Shown here piece after piece: positions 1 through 8,677 of a stretch of DNA of 64,000 bases. The stretch is taken from positions 496,001 through 560,000 of the forward strand of contig OW818666.1 in assembly GCA_942493035.1 (NCBI GenBank). Direction: 5' to 3'. Below the pieces are notes generated by a model. That model did not search any database. It was given only the letters and a program-made list of their open reading frames with translations, and was not told where the DNA came from. Source of the DNA: WRGT01 sp942493035. Its GTDB lineage: Bacteria > Spirochaetota > UBA4802 > UBA5550. Within the stretch, counting starts at the first letter, position 1. Each line of letters starts with the position of its first letter. Position numbers and translations under genes: made by a program.

Positions 1-173
1 GAAAATCCGGATTTTACCGATTTTATTATTTCACTATGTGTAGATTTAGTGCTGGCATATTTTATGAATGCTTCCATGCATGCAAGCTGTGTCTGCAGTG
101 AACATGCATATTTACAATCTTCGCACGTTTTACTCTGAATCTCAATAAAATGTTTTATTGTTGTATCTCTCAT
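1..173 (-). CDS. Cys-rich hypothetical protein, N-terminal part (runs off left edge)
   Basis: An open frame on the minus strand begins at an ATG at 173 and has no stop before the window edge, giving 57 residues. A GGGAG-type ribosome binding site lies about 10 bases upstream. The peptide has four cysteines at about residues 17, 20, 24 and 32 (spacing CX2C, X3C, X7C), which could bind a metal or cluster, but I do not recognise the family. It diverges from the GGDEF gene to the right; the gap holds two copies of the 90-bp element. The reading is tentative because the C-terminus is missing. Confidence 0.45.
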   Translation of the reverse strand, partial: MRDTTIKHFIEIQSKTCEDCKYACSLQTQLACMEAFIKYASTKSTHSEIIKSVKSGF

Positions 174-227
174 TCATTGCTCCCGTTGCAGTAATGTTAA
201 CTTATTATAAACTGTATGGAATTTTTT

Positions 228-315
228 TTGTCAACGGGGTGTTAATAAAATATTAACGACTTCTTTGTCTTGTAAATTTAATATAAATGATATAAGACAG
301 AAATGACTTAAACAT
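228..315 (+). repeat. 90-bp pseudo-palindromic element, copy 1
   Basis: Ordered boxes: TTGTCAA, then about 20 bases, TTAACGACT, TTGTCTTG, a variable ~20-base centre, ATAAGACA, and TGACTTAAACAT. The inner TGTCTT/AAGACA boxes form a dyad, and the outer boxes extend it imperfectly. The same box order recurs at six other places in this window. Confidence 0.7.
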
Positions 316-490
316 TTTATAGTAAATTAACAGTTTATAATTTATGAGGGCACGCTATACACTTGATTTGAGGCGGTAATTCTTTTCACGGATTTTCCCC
401 TGTGATCTTTTTTATTCAGCCTTATTCATAAACAAATTTTAAATGTTCATTTCCCAATAAGCTAATAAAAAAACAGCATTAAGTGATGAA

Positions 491-580
491 ATGTATAAGT
501 CATTTTTGTCTTTTATATTTTCATCAGTTTGATAAAGACAAATGGGTCGTTAATATTTTGGTCTGTTGTTTATTGACATG
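491..580 (-). repeat. 90-bp pseudo-palindromic element, copy 2
   Basis: Read on the minus strand it shows ATGTCAA, ATTAACGAC, TTTGTCTT, AAAGACA and TGACTTATACAT in the same order as copy 1. It faces copy 1 across about 175 bp, upstream of the GGDEF gene. Confidence 0.7.
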
Positions 581-773
581 CTTTTATCTTAAACAGTAAT
601 TTGTATATCCCGCTGAATCATTGTTTGAATATGCTTTTATAGAATGGGCTGACAGTGACACCGGTGATTTATGAGGAAATACGAATTATTATTATTTATT
701 CATAAGCTGATGGAGATAAAACATCATCGGTTTTTGAGCAGCTAAAATTATTACGGGTGTTGGTTGGATCAAT

Positions 774-2363
774 ATGAAAAAAGAGATTGGAAAGATCAGT
801 AATCTTGCGGAACGTTGTATGCATAAGGAGAATGATAATGGTGATTATGATTTAAACAATCCATTGAATAATGCCAATGATGACAATATCAGTTTTAATG
901 ATGAACAGGGATTATATAATCCGCTTGATCTTGTTAAAATTCAGAATGAACTCAAGGTCCTGATTCTCAACAGTGATATTCCATATAGTGAAATACTTAA
1001 AATTTTCAGTCATATGCTTAAAAATTTTTTCAAAGCCAGATATGTCGAATTTTTAACAGTTGAATGGGACCACCTCAGATATGATTATATAAATGTACCC
1101 TGGTTTCTTTCCTATACACTTCATAAGCTTACAGGAATAACAGCTGTTGAGGGATTAAAAATTCCATTGTTTAAAGGGAGTTTTTTTAAAAAATTTATCG
1201 ATGAGGCTGTTCCGCGAGAGATTATTTCCTATGAAGACAGACTTAAATCTTTTCGTGATTTTGTAAGTCCGGATACTCCTAAGAACAGATTTCTCCGGAA
1301 TGTTATAGCTCCGCGGCTTATGCCGATGTTCAATTATAACTATGTTTTTCAGATTCCGCTTATTAACAATTCAAAAGTAATAGGGTACTTCTCTTTTCTG
1401 CAGAATGGAAGAATGACTGATAGAGTTAGAGCTGATATTATACTTATCTCAACACAGATCGCCAGCCTTATAAGTATAAGGAAAGAAGCGGAACAGAAAA
1501 TAATTTTTTTGAATTCTCTGCCGTATCCCACGGTCAAGCTTGGGGTTGAAACTGATTCTTCAGGGACCCTGGCTCAGTGTTTTATTCCCGATTGTATAAA
1601 TTCTGCATTTGAAAAAGAGTTCAAATTAAAGGGGAGTAATTTAATATCCAGAGATGTTGCTGATTTAACTTTTTTTAAAGATAATCCGGAGTTTATTAAC
1701 TATTTCAATGAAGTGTTTTATACAGGAATCCCTGTAAGTTTTGAATTTGAAATTTTCAGCAGATTTTTTAAGGCAATTGCAACAAAGTCGGGGCAGACAG
1801 AGCTTCTTCTTACAATGGAAGATATAACACAGCAGAAGAAGGCCGAATTTGAAATAAGAGAAATGGCGTCACACGATAGTCTTACAGGTGCTCTTAACAG
1901 AAGATTTTTTATGACAATATTAAACCGGGAGCTGATTCTGATGAAGAGAGAGAATAGAAACTGCTCACTATTTTTTCTTGATCTTAATCATTTCAAAGAG
2001 GTAAATGATACATTCGGTCACGATGCGGGGGATGCAGTTATTCAGCATGCCGTAAATAGTCTTCGGGAAATACTTCGAGAGAGTGACTACATCTGCAGGC
2101 AGGGTGGAGATGAATTTATAATATTATGCAGGGAAACCGACAGGTTCGGGGCTGAGGCAATTGCTGAAAAAATTAAAACGATATATTCGGAAAAACCGGT
2201 TATGTTTGGGGATGAGCTATACTATATCAGCACCAGCATGGGGATATCATTGTATCCTGAGCATGGCCTGGATGCTGAGGATCTTATCTCTGCTGCGGAC
2301 CGTGCTATGTATAGTTCAAAAAAGAATTCGCTTGATTATTGTATCTACAATAAAAATGACTGA
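774..2363 (+). CDS. Diguanylate cyclase with GAF/PAS-like sensory N-terminus
   Basis: A 529-residue protein predicted to make c-di-GMP from two GTP. The C-terminal GGDEF domain covers about 365-525. The active-site GGDEF motif is intact at 444-448, and the RxxD product-inhibition site (RESD, 435-438) sits exactly five residues before it, so feedback inhibition is likely. Upstream, about 75-245 looks like a GAF-type sensor and about 245-350 like a PAS domain. No membrane segment is evident, so it should be cytoplasmic. A truncated near-copy of the cyclase domain lies at 8678-9142. The ligand is unknown. The enzymatic call is secure; the sensory domains are assigned only by general appearance. 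Confidence 0.9.
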   Translation: MKKEIGKISNLAERCMHKENDNGDYDLNNPLNNANDDNISFNDEQGLYNPLDLVKIQNELKVLILNSDIPYSEILKIFSHMLKNFFKARYVEFLTVEWDHLRYDYINVPWFLSYTLHKLTGITAVEGLKIPLFKGSFFKKFIDEAVPREIISYEDRLKSFRDFVSPDTPKNRFLRNVIAPRLMPMFNYNYVFQIPLINNSKVIGYFSFLQNGRMTDRVRADIILISTQIASLISIRKEAEQKIIFLNSLPYPTVKLGVETDSSGTLAQCFIPDCINSAFEKEFKLKGSNLISRDVADLTFFKDNPEFINYFNEVFYTGIPVSFEFEIFSRFFKAIATKSGQTELLLTMEDITQQKKAEFEIREMASHDSLTGALNRRFFMTILNRELILMKRENRNCSLFFLDLNHFKEVNDTFGHDAGDAVIQHAVNSLREILRESDYICRQGGDEFIILCRETDRFGAEAIAEKIKTIYSEKPVMFGDELYYISTSMGISLYPEHGLDAEDLISAADRAMYSSKKNSLDYCIYNKND

Positions 2364-2500
2364 ACTTCAATTCTATTAATAGTTTCAATCAATTTGTTCG
2401 TAAGTGTGATCCAATTAATATCATAATGGTTTCGATAGTCTGCATCAATCATTCAATTTATAATTCATTTCTAATACTTCTCAGTAGAATAGTATTCCTT

Positions 2501-4249
2501 TCATGAGTTTTTCAGGTTACTGTTAATTGTAAATTTTTTAACACAATCTTCCATTTCTGTTGCAAGACGAGCCAAATATTGCGAGGAAGATGCAACTTCT
2601 TCAAGGTTTGCGGTCTGCTCCATTACGGCTGTTGAAATAGATTCAATTTCTAAAGTATTGCTATCTGCAATTTTACCCATTTGCAGGACGGTGTAGTTCA
2701 TACCATCAATTTTTTTATGAAAAAGATTCAAGCTTTCTGTTATCAGCATAATCTCTTTTTCTACAACTATACTGGCTTCGTGTAATCGTTTGAAAAAATC
2801 CTTGGCTTTTGTTGCTACGTCTTCCCCAATTTTAACCTGCTCAACACCATTGTTAACTTTGATATTCATATCCGTGGACATTTCCTGAAGATCATGTATC
2901 ATTTCCACGATCTGTTTTGCTGATCCGCCAGACCTATCTGCAAGTTTACCGATCTCTTCCGCTACTACGGCAAATCCTCTTCCCGATTCACCCGCACGCG
3001 CAGCTTCTATCGAAGCGTTTAAAGCAAGCAGGTTCGTCTGCTCCGCTATGGATCCGATAGTATTGATTATATCAGTCATTTCTTCGGTGCGGCCTATGAA
3101 TTTTTTTATAACCTCTGAAGCCATATTCATAGCCTCCGATATTATTCCCAACTGGTGTATAAAATTATTGATATATGTGTTTCCTGAATTTGACAGCTCA
3201 ACCGAGTTCCCGGCACTCGCTTTGATTAAATTTGATTTCTCAATCGCTTCCAAAAAAATTGTAATCATTTCATTTACTTCAATAATCGCATCTTTAACTT
3301 CATTTTCTTGTATGGCAATCCCTTCCTGCATATTTTGAACTGAACGTGCTATATCCTGACTTGCAGAGCTGTTTTGTTCAGCGCTGTTCTGCAGCTGTTC
3401 GGAGGACATGTTTACTTTTTCCGTAGAACTTAAAACATTGATGATGATATCTTTAAGACTTTCGAGCATATTGTTAAATGAGACCGACAGCATTCTTATT
3501 TCACTGTGAGATTCTACGGATACGCGCTCAATTGTTAAATCGCCGTTAGCTATTCGGGAACTGAGCTCTGATAGGTTTCGTATGGATCTTGAAACTGAAT
3601 TTGAGAGATATATAGCAAAAAGGGTAGAAGAGAAGAGTGCTATTACAAATATAATAAAATTGAGTATAATTCTACGGCTGGTTTCCGATGTAATCTCTTT
3701 TTTAATCTGTTCGCTATCCATAAGCTGTTGCGCAATGAAAATACCTACTTTTTCATTCAGAATTGTCGTATTCCGGCGAATTTGTTCAAGTTGAATTTCA
3801 AGAACAGCAACATCTTTGTTTTCATTCATCATTGTATGTAGTGTTTGAATGCTTTCCTGAACTGTTAATAATGTCCGTTTTGCCAGATCAAGCTTCACTT
3901 TCGCCTCTCTGGTGTCAACCGAGGTGGATATATTCTCGATTGTTGTAAAAGCATCATTGATGGTCTTTGTTTGTTTCCCATCTTCGAATTTCAAATATCC
4001 CTGTATTATCTGGTAAAGATCATAATCGATTACCTGTTTAACATTACCATTGATGGAATTCGCAGCTGTTATATTGGTTATCACAGTTTCATATTGATGA
4101 ATATTATTCAAACTTTGATTTACCATAAATATATTTATAAGAGCAAAAAGGATAATAACTAAAAACAGTGCGGAGAATAATTTAAATCGTATAGAATGAT
4201 AATCAATCTTAAAAAAATCTATAATACCTTTAAGTGAAATTTGAAACAT
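2501..4249 (-). CDS. Methyl-accepting chemotaxis protein (MCP)
   Basis: A transmembrane chemoreceptor of about 582 residues. One membrane helix lies near 21-44, a mostly helical periplasmic region (four-helix-bundle type) near 45-190, a second helix near 193-213, then a HAMP domain and a long cytoplasmic coiled coil. The hairpin tip that contacts CheA/CheW is clear at about 405-445 (EQTNLLALNASIEAARAG followed by GRGFAVVAEEI). I chose the ATG at 4249, which has GAGG at good spacing, over the in-frame GTG at 4252. It lies 104 bp downstream of the YtfQ-like sugar-binding lipoprotein on the same strand, so the two may form one unit in which the binding protein presents sugar to the receptor. Confidence 0.93.
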   Translation of the reverse strand: MFQISLKGIIDFFKIDYHSIRFKLFSALFLVIILFALINIFMVNQSLNNIHQYETVITNITAANSINGNVKQVIDYDLYQIIQGYLKFEDGKQTKTINDAFTTIENISTSVDTREAKVKLDLAKRTLLTVQESIQTLHTMMNENKDVAVLEIQLEQIRRNTTILNEKVGIFIAQQLMDSEQIKKEITSETSRRIILNFIIFVIALFSSTLFAIYLSNSVSRSIRNLSELSSRIANGDLTIERVSVESHSEIRMLSVSFNNMLESLKDIIINVLSSTEKVNMSSEQLQNSAEQNSSASQDIARSVQNMQEGIAIQENEVKDAIIEVNEMITIFLEAIEKSNLIKASAGNSVELSNSGNTYINNFIHQLGIISEAMNMASEVIKKFIGRTEEMTDIINTIGSIAEQTNLLALNASIEAARAGESGRGFAVVAEEIGKLADRSGGSAKQIVEMIHDLQEMSTDMNIKVNNGVEQVKIGEDVATKAKDFFKRLHEASIVVEKEIMLITESLNLFHKKIDGMNYTVLQMGKIADSNTLEIESISTAVMEQTANLEEVASSSQYLARLATEMEDCVKKFTINSNLKNS

Positions 4250-4353
4250 CACATACCTCGTTTGGTTAATTATCAGTCATAATATTAGACATTGATACCT
4301 TCATTATCCAGATGCTTATCTCGGATTTTCCGGATAATGAAGATACGAATTAT

Positions 4354-5343
4354 TTAGTATTTTCGGTTTGGAAGCTCTTTCTCCGCAACTTCAGCCGGAA
4401 AAATTCCTTCTATTGTAATAATACGTTTTTCCAGTTTTTTTCCTGCTGCAACATCTTTAACTGCATTCATTAGTTGTGGACCAAGAAGCGGGCTGCATTC
4501 GACTGTACAGTTTAATTTGCCGGCTATCATTGCCTCAAATGCCCCTTTGGTTGCATCCAGCGATACTATGATTATATCTTTCCCCGGTTTTAGTTTTGTC
4601 TTTTCAATTGCTTCGATGGCGCCGAGTGCCATATCATCATTGTGTGCATAAAGCACATTGAATTTTCCTCTCATTTTTTTTAGTATTGACGTCATTACTT
4701 CTTTTCCTTTAGCTCTTGTAAAATCAGCTGATTCCGATCTGACAATTTTCCAGTTTGGATACTCGGTTTTCATAACCTGTTCAAAACCTTTTTTGCGTTC
4801 TATAGCGGGAGCTGAACCGTCAGTACCTCGTAATTCAACAATGCTTACAGACTTTGTGCTGCCTTTTTTTTTCAGATATTCACCAAGCCATTGTGCTGAT
4901 TTTTTACCTTCCAGGTTAAAATCGGAACCGATAAGAGACACATAAAGCGATTCGTCTTTTGTATCAATGGTTCTATCTGTTAGTATAACCGGAATATTGG
5001 CTGCTTTTGCTTCCTGAAGTACAGCATCCCATCCGGTTGCTACAACAGGTGAAAAAGAAATGACATCAACTTTCTGAGAGATAAAAGAACGTAAATCCCT
5101 TAATTGATTTTCCTGCTTTTGCTGAGCGTCAGAAAAAATAAGTTCAATTCCGGATTCTTTGGCAGAGTCCTGAATTGATTTGGTATTCGCGATACGCCAT
5201 CCGCTCTCAGAACCGATCTGAGAGAATCCAAGGATAATCTTTTTCCCTTCTACTTTCGAACCATTTTTTGTATCTCCGCATGAGAAGATAAGTAACGCAC
5301 AAAGTGTGAGTATGGACATCCTAATAAAAACTGAAACTTTCAT
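4354..5343 (-). CDS. ytfQ: YtfQ-like periplasmic sugar-binding lipoprotein
   Basis: A 329-residue substrate-binding protein of the periplasmic-binding type 1 fold. It closely follows the E. coli galactofuranose-binding protein YtfQ: GFSQIGSESGWR, QQKQENQLRDLRSFISQ, PVVATGWD, RKKGFEQ, DFTRAKGKEVM and YAHNDDM are all present. The N-terminus is a lipoprotein signal with lipobox Cys about residue 22, so it is probably membrane-anchored rather than free. AGGAGG lies just before the ATG. No permease or ATPase genes for uptake are adjacent; the next gene is an MCP. Family assignment is strong. Galactofuranose specificity is inferred from similarity, and a chemotaxis role from context. Confidence 0.85.
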   Translation of the reverse strand: MKVSVFIRMSILTLCALLIFSCGDTKNGSKVEGKKIILGFSQIGSESGWRIANTKSIQDSAKESGIELIFSDAQQKQENQLRDLRSFISQKVDVISFSPVVATGWDAVLQEAKAANIPVILTDRTIDTKDESLYVSLIGSDFNLEGKKSAQWLGEYLKKKGSTKSVSIVELRGTDGSAPAIERKKGFEQVMKTEYPNWKIVRSESADFTRAKGKEVMTSILKKMRGKFNVLYAHNDDMALGAIEAIEKTKLKPGKDIIIVSLDATKGAFEAMIAGKLNCTVECSPLLGPQLMNAVKDVAAGKKLEKRIITIEGIFPAEVAEKELPNRKY

Positions 5344-5534
5344 CTGATCCTCCTTATTGTTTATTATATATTATTTTTTCATAAAAAAATAGCTGAATAA
5401 AAAACTTAAACCTGATTAAATCTGAAATAATAAAATAAAGTTTAAATTCAACAACCTTGAATTAAATGATCATAGTGAAATTATAAAGAATTAGCCTATT
5501 CATTGACAAAAAGTGTTTAATAAGGTTTGTTTAA

Positions 5535-5630
5535 GGGCGGTCGCAAAAACATCGTTTTAGGTGCCGCAGTATCCCTATCTAGTCAGGATTCACTGCATCG
5601 CTGAGTGGCTTATAAAGGGACAATCGCCCC
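5535..5630. repeat. Structured ~96-bp dyad, possible mobile-element end or RNA
   Basis: The ends pair as GGGCG/CGCCC, and a nested hairpin pairs GCAGT and ATCC with GGAT and ACTGC. It is GC-richer than its surroundings. I do not recognise it as a known riboswitch. A remnant of a transposon end or a small structured RNA are both possible. Confidence 0.35.
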
Positions 5631-5695
5631 TGAGACACTGTAAAGATTAAGTTATTGGGATTACCCTTAAGTAAAGAAAAGTCTGTAGTATTTCT

Positions 5696-5739
5696 TTGTC
5701 AACAGAGGTTTAATAAAAAATAACGACTAATTTGTCTTG
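5696..5739 (+). repeat. 90-bp pseudo-palindromic element, copy 3 (left half only)
   Basis: The left half is intact (TTGTCAA, about 20 bases, TAACGACTAA, TTTGTCTTG). The expected ATAAGACA and TGACTT boxes are missing, and the sequence instead passes directly into a perfect hairpin. This suggests the element was rearranged near the later IS21 insertion. Confidence 0.65.
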
Positions 5740-5780
5740 AACATTTCACGAGATAATGGCAATTATCTCGTGAAATGTTC
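5739..5780. repeat. Perfect 19-bp inverted repeat, 4-base loop
   Basis: Positions 5739-5757 are perfectly complementary to 5762-5780, with GGCA as the loop. No T-run follows, so it is not a standard terminator. It replaces the right half of element copy 3. It may have arisen by inverted duplication during a rearrangement. Confidence 0.75.
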
Positions 5781-6001
5781 AAAGCTTTATCTGATTGAAT
5801 TAATCCATATCCGCAAGATTCCAATTAACCGTGAGAATCTGAACTTGTAATTTTAAAAAAAAGTGGTCATTGAAATACCAATTTCTTCTTTTAAATTAGC
5901 TTTCATCTTTACCAAGTGTTTTACGTATTCCGGTGAAACCTGCCACCTATTCCGGTTTTAAGTTTACCACTTTTAATCCATTTCCATTTTCGAACTAACC
6001 A

Positions 6002-6760
6002 TTACTCAAGTGGCAGGTTTCGTCCAGAATTTTTTGATTTTTCCTTTCTCATAGAATCTCCTTTAATGTCTATTTTATGTGAAGTATGAAGAAGTCTATC
6101 ACAGATTGCATCCGCAATAGTCGCATCCCCAATAAGATCAAACCACTTATCTGTAGGAATTTGAGAACTAATAATTATCGATCTGCTGCCGTGGCGATCT
6201 TCAAGCATCTCAAGTAACATTAACCGCGAGTCTGAATCAAAAGGCTTTAACCCGAAGTCATCAAGAATTATCAAATCCAGTTTTTTAATTTTATTCATCT
6301 CTTTAAAATATGATCCATCAACTTTACAGTACTTCAGATGTGAAAACAATTTCAAGCAGTTGTAGTATCCAACCTGATAACGAAGAATACATGCTTTATG
6401 ACCAAGTGCGCAGGCCATAAAACTTTTACCTGCTCCTGTAGAACCGGTGATGATAATGCTCTCTCCTTTTTTGATCCAGTCACATGTCGAGAATCTGAGT
6501 ATCAGATTTCTGTCAATTTTCCGAGATGGCTTGAAATCTATCTCTTCAACACTTGCCTTATATCTAAAGGCTGCATTTTTAAGCAGAGTTTTAAATTTCC
6601 TGTTATACCTTTCATCCCATTCAGCATCGATGAGATGAGCGACCATTTCATCAACCGTAAACTTGTTTTTCATATCTGTAGAGAATGTTTCACGGAATGA
6701 ACTGAGCATTCCGTGAAGACGCATTTCCTGCATCTTTTCAATCGTTCCCTGATTGTTCAT
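6002..6760 (-). CDS. istB: IS21 helper ATPase IstB
   Basis: A 252-residue DnaA/DnaC-like AAA+ ATPase that assists IstA in target selection and strand transfer. The Walker A motif GSTGAGKS lies near residue 106 and Walker B (LDLIILDDFG) near 166. Length is normal for IstB. Its ATG overlaps the istA stop (ATGA), so the two are translationally coupled. No frameshift is seen. Confidence 0.93.
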   Translation of the reverse strand: MNNQGTIEKMQEMRLHGMLSSFRETFSTDMKNKFTVDEMVAHLIDAEWDERYNRKFKTLLKNAAFRYKASVEEIDFKPSRKIDRNLILRFSTCDWIKKGESIIITGSTGAGKSFMACALGHKACILRYQVGYYNCLKLFSHLKYCKVDGSYFKEMNKIKKLDLIILDDFGLKPFDSDSRLMLLEMLEDRHGSRSIIISSQIPTDKWFDLIGDATIADAICDRLLHTSHKIDIKGDSMRKEKSKNSGRNLPLE

Positions 6761-8298
6761 TGTAATTCCTCCATGTAATATTGATTGCCTCTTATGTTAT
6801 CATGTTCAGGTAGGGTGAATTCCGAGTCTTTATCTTCTTCACCTGCTTGATCCATGTTGTTGCTTAGAATATTTTTAATCATCTTGTATGTGCAGTTTTC
6901 ATAGTAGAGAGCCAATTCACAAGCACGGTTAAGTCGGATTTCTCCATATGTTTTAGTTAGGGCAAATATTCCGAGGCATGTTTTATAACTCTGCTCAGGA
7001 TGCTGCCGGGAGGAGAGAACTATTTCAATTACAGTTACCACAGCATCGCCTTTTAGTTTTGCAATATTGGTCAGTTTTTCCGGGTTCCAATTATCCTCCC
7101 ATTTGTGTGATTCCGGCATATGATTCCTTTGTGTTGTGTATCCGTTTTTTCTCCTGTTTCTAAAATGTGAGGCGACTCTTACGTTGCCACAATAGACTTC
7201 TACGGCTCTTTCTGTGAAAAGTACTTCTACTTTCCGCCCTTTATAGCGATATGGCACACTGTAGTAATGACTGTCATCACTCAGATAGATATGATAGTTA
7301 AATTGAACTGTGAGGATTTTAAACTTCTTGATTTCATAAAGATCCTCTGGAAGAGGCTGCAGTTCACTCTTTTCAATGCTGTCAAAAAGTTCCCGTCGAC
7401 TTACACCAGGTCGCTGCATTGTCCGGGAATTGAATGATTCAAGCAACTCCATGATCGCAGCGTTGAGTTCTTCAAGTGAAAAGAATACACGGTCACGAAG
7501 CTTGGCGTAAATCCATGAATATGAAATTCGTACAGCTCCTTCAACCAGAGCTTTGTCTTTCGGTTTTGCAGGTCGTGCAGGAAGTATTGTTGTGCCGTAA
7601 TGTCTGGCAAAATCAAGATACTCCGGATTGATATTCGGTTCGTATCTGTCTGTTTTTGTTACTGCCGATTTTAAGCAGTCTGGCACAATAGCCAGTGGAA
7701 CACCATCGATGTATCTTAATGCATTTTCATTTAGTCTTATCCATTCCTCCTTCTTCTGGCTCATTGAAGCTTCTACATAGACAAGCTGGCTTGCTCCCAG
7801 GATTGCTACAAAAACTTCAACCTCTCTTATCTCTCCTGTCGTCCGGTCTGTTATGGCAAGTTTCTTACCGGCAAAATCCACAAAGAGTTTGTCGCCCGCT
7901 TTATGTTCAATGTGCATTGTAATCTCTGACATATTCTGCCAGATCTGAAAATGATAACAAAACTGCGAGTAACTGTATCCGTCTGGATTTTCCTCTATGT
8001 ATTCTTCCCACAAAGTTTGGCGAGTCACTCCGAGACGTTTTAGCTCCTGCGTGAAATGAAGGAATTGTTTTTGAAGTATTTCATGTCGTTTATTGTCTGC
8101 TGTTTTATTTCCCTGTAGAATATTTAGAAGCGTTTCATCCGGCATATTTTCTATATCAATAAAAGTTAATCCGAATGTTTTAACCTTGTTAATATAATCG
8201 CTGACGACCGGACGAGACATTCCAAGGGCTTGGGATATCTGTCTCTGACTAAGTTTTGACTGCTCGTGAAGACGCATGATTTCTCTGATTTTTTTCAT
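6757..8298 (-). CDS. istA: IS21 transposase IstA
   Basis: A DDE transposase of about 513 residues. An N-terminal helix-turn-helix (LSQRQISQALGMSRPVVSDYI) is followed by an rve integrase core with candidate catalytic Asp in DKLFVDFAG, Asp in IVPDCLKS and Glu in DKALVEGAV. A longer reading frame starts at 8334, but AAGGAG lies six bases before the ATG at 8298, so that start is preferred. The gene is full length and continues directly into istB. Confidence 0.92.
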   Translation of the reverse strand: MKKIREIMRLHEQSKLSQRQISQALGMSRPVVSDYINKVKTFGLTFIDIENMPDETLLNILQGNKTADNKRHEILQKQFLHFTQELKRLGVTRQTLWEEYIEENPDGYSYSQFCYHFQIWQNMSEITMHIEHKAGDKLFVDFAGKKLAITDRTTGEIREVEVFVAILGASQLVYVEASMSQKKEEWIRLNENALRYIDGVPLAIVPDCLKSAVTKTDRYEPNINPEYLDFARHYGTTILPARPAKPKDKALVEGAVRISYSWIYAKLRDRVFFSLEELNAAIMELLESFNSRTMQRPGVSRRELFDSIEKSELQPLPEDLYEIKKFKILTVQFNYHIYLSDDSHYYSVPYRYKGRKVEVLFTERAVEVYCGNVRVASHFRNRRKNGYTTQRNHMPESHKWEDNWNPEKLTNIAKLKGDAVVTVIEIVLSSRQHPEQSYKTCLGIFALTKTYGEIRLNRACELALYYENCTYKMIKNILSNNMDQAGEEDKDSEFTLPEHDNIRGNQYYMEELQ

Positions 8299-8677
8299 CG
8301 ATATTCTCCTTTGTGACATGCCCGGTAACTCCATCTGATTTGATTTTTTATCAGATTAATCAGGCTCTGTTTTAAAAGGAAATGGTTTGTTTTTTATTCC
8401 GGTAAAATCCTAAAAGTGGCAGGTTTCAACCGGAATGGGTGGCAACTTTGCACCGGAACAGGTGGCAGGCATTTTCCGGAATGAGTGGCAGGTTTGGGCC
8501 GGAATACGCAGTTTTAAGTAAAATTATTTAAATATATGTTCTGAAAACCTTAATATCTGTTGAGTCTTAAATAGTCATTGTAGCTTGAGTGCCATCATAA
8601 AGGATTATTAATATCATTGTGGTTGTTTTCCATGATTCTCCAGATGTTAACTCATTCAATCTTTCTCCATCGACGAT

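Larger units (their letters stand above)
174..773. other. 600-bp intergenic region with two repeat elements
   Basis: No convincing gene is seen. The region holds two inverted copies of the pseudo-palindromic 90-bp element (228-315 and 491-580), and near 733-745 a GGTTTTTGAGCAG half-site matching the right arm of the CTCAAAAAC hairpin family found at 10.2 and 24.5 kb. The remainder is AT-rich sequence. Confidence 0.6.
5344..5921. other. Intergenic region left of the IS21 element
   Basis: No gene is supported. It contains a structured dyad (5535-5630), a half copy of the 90-bp element (5696-5739), a perfect 19-bp inverted repeat (5739-5780), and then AT-rich sequence up to the insertion sequence. 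Confidence 0.6.
5922..8510 (-). mobile_element. IS21-family insertion sequence (istA-istB), apparently complete
   Basis: About 2.6 kb. The two ends are inverted: the left begins TACGTATTCCGG and the right ends CCGGAATACGCA. Both ends carry further copies of a box resembling AAACCTGCCAC-NN-ATTCCGG (at least two left, three or four right), typical of the multiple transposase-binding repeats of IS21-type elements. GTTT flanks both ends (5918-5921 and 8511-8514), a candidate 4-bp target duplication, though extra shared bases leave the exact boundary uncertain. Both genes are open, so the element may be active. Confidence 0.85.

Noticed and set aside
228..315. c-di-GMP riboswitch upstream of the GGDEF gene
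   Set aside because: The element has dyad boxes, but I see none of the conserved GEMM features (tetraloop/receptor, GCAAA-type core), and the same element lies near unrelated genes.
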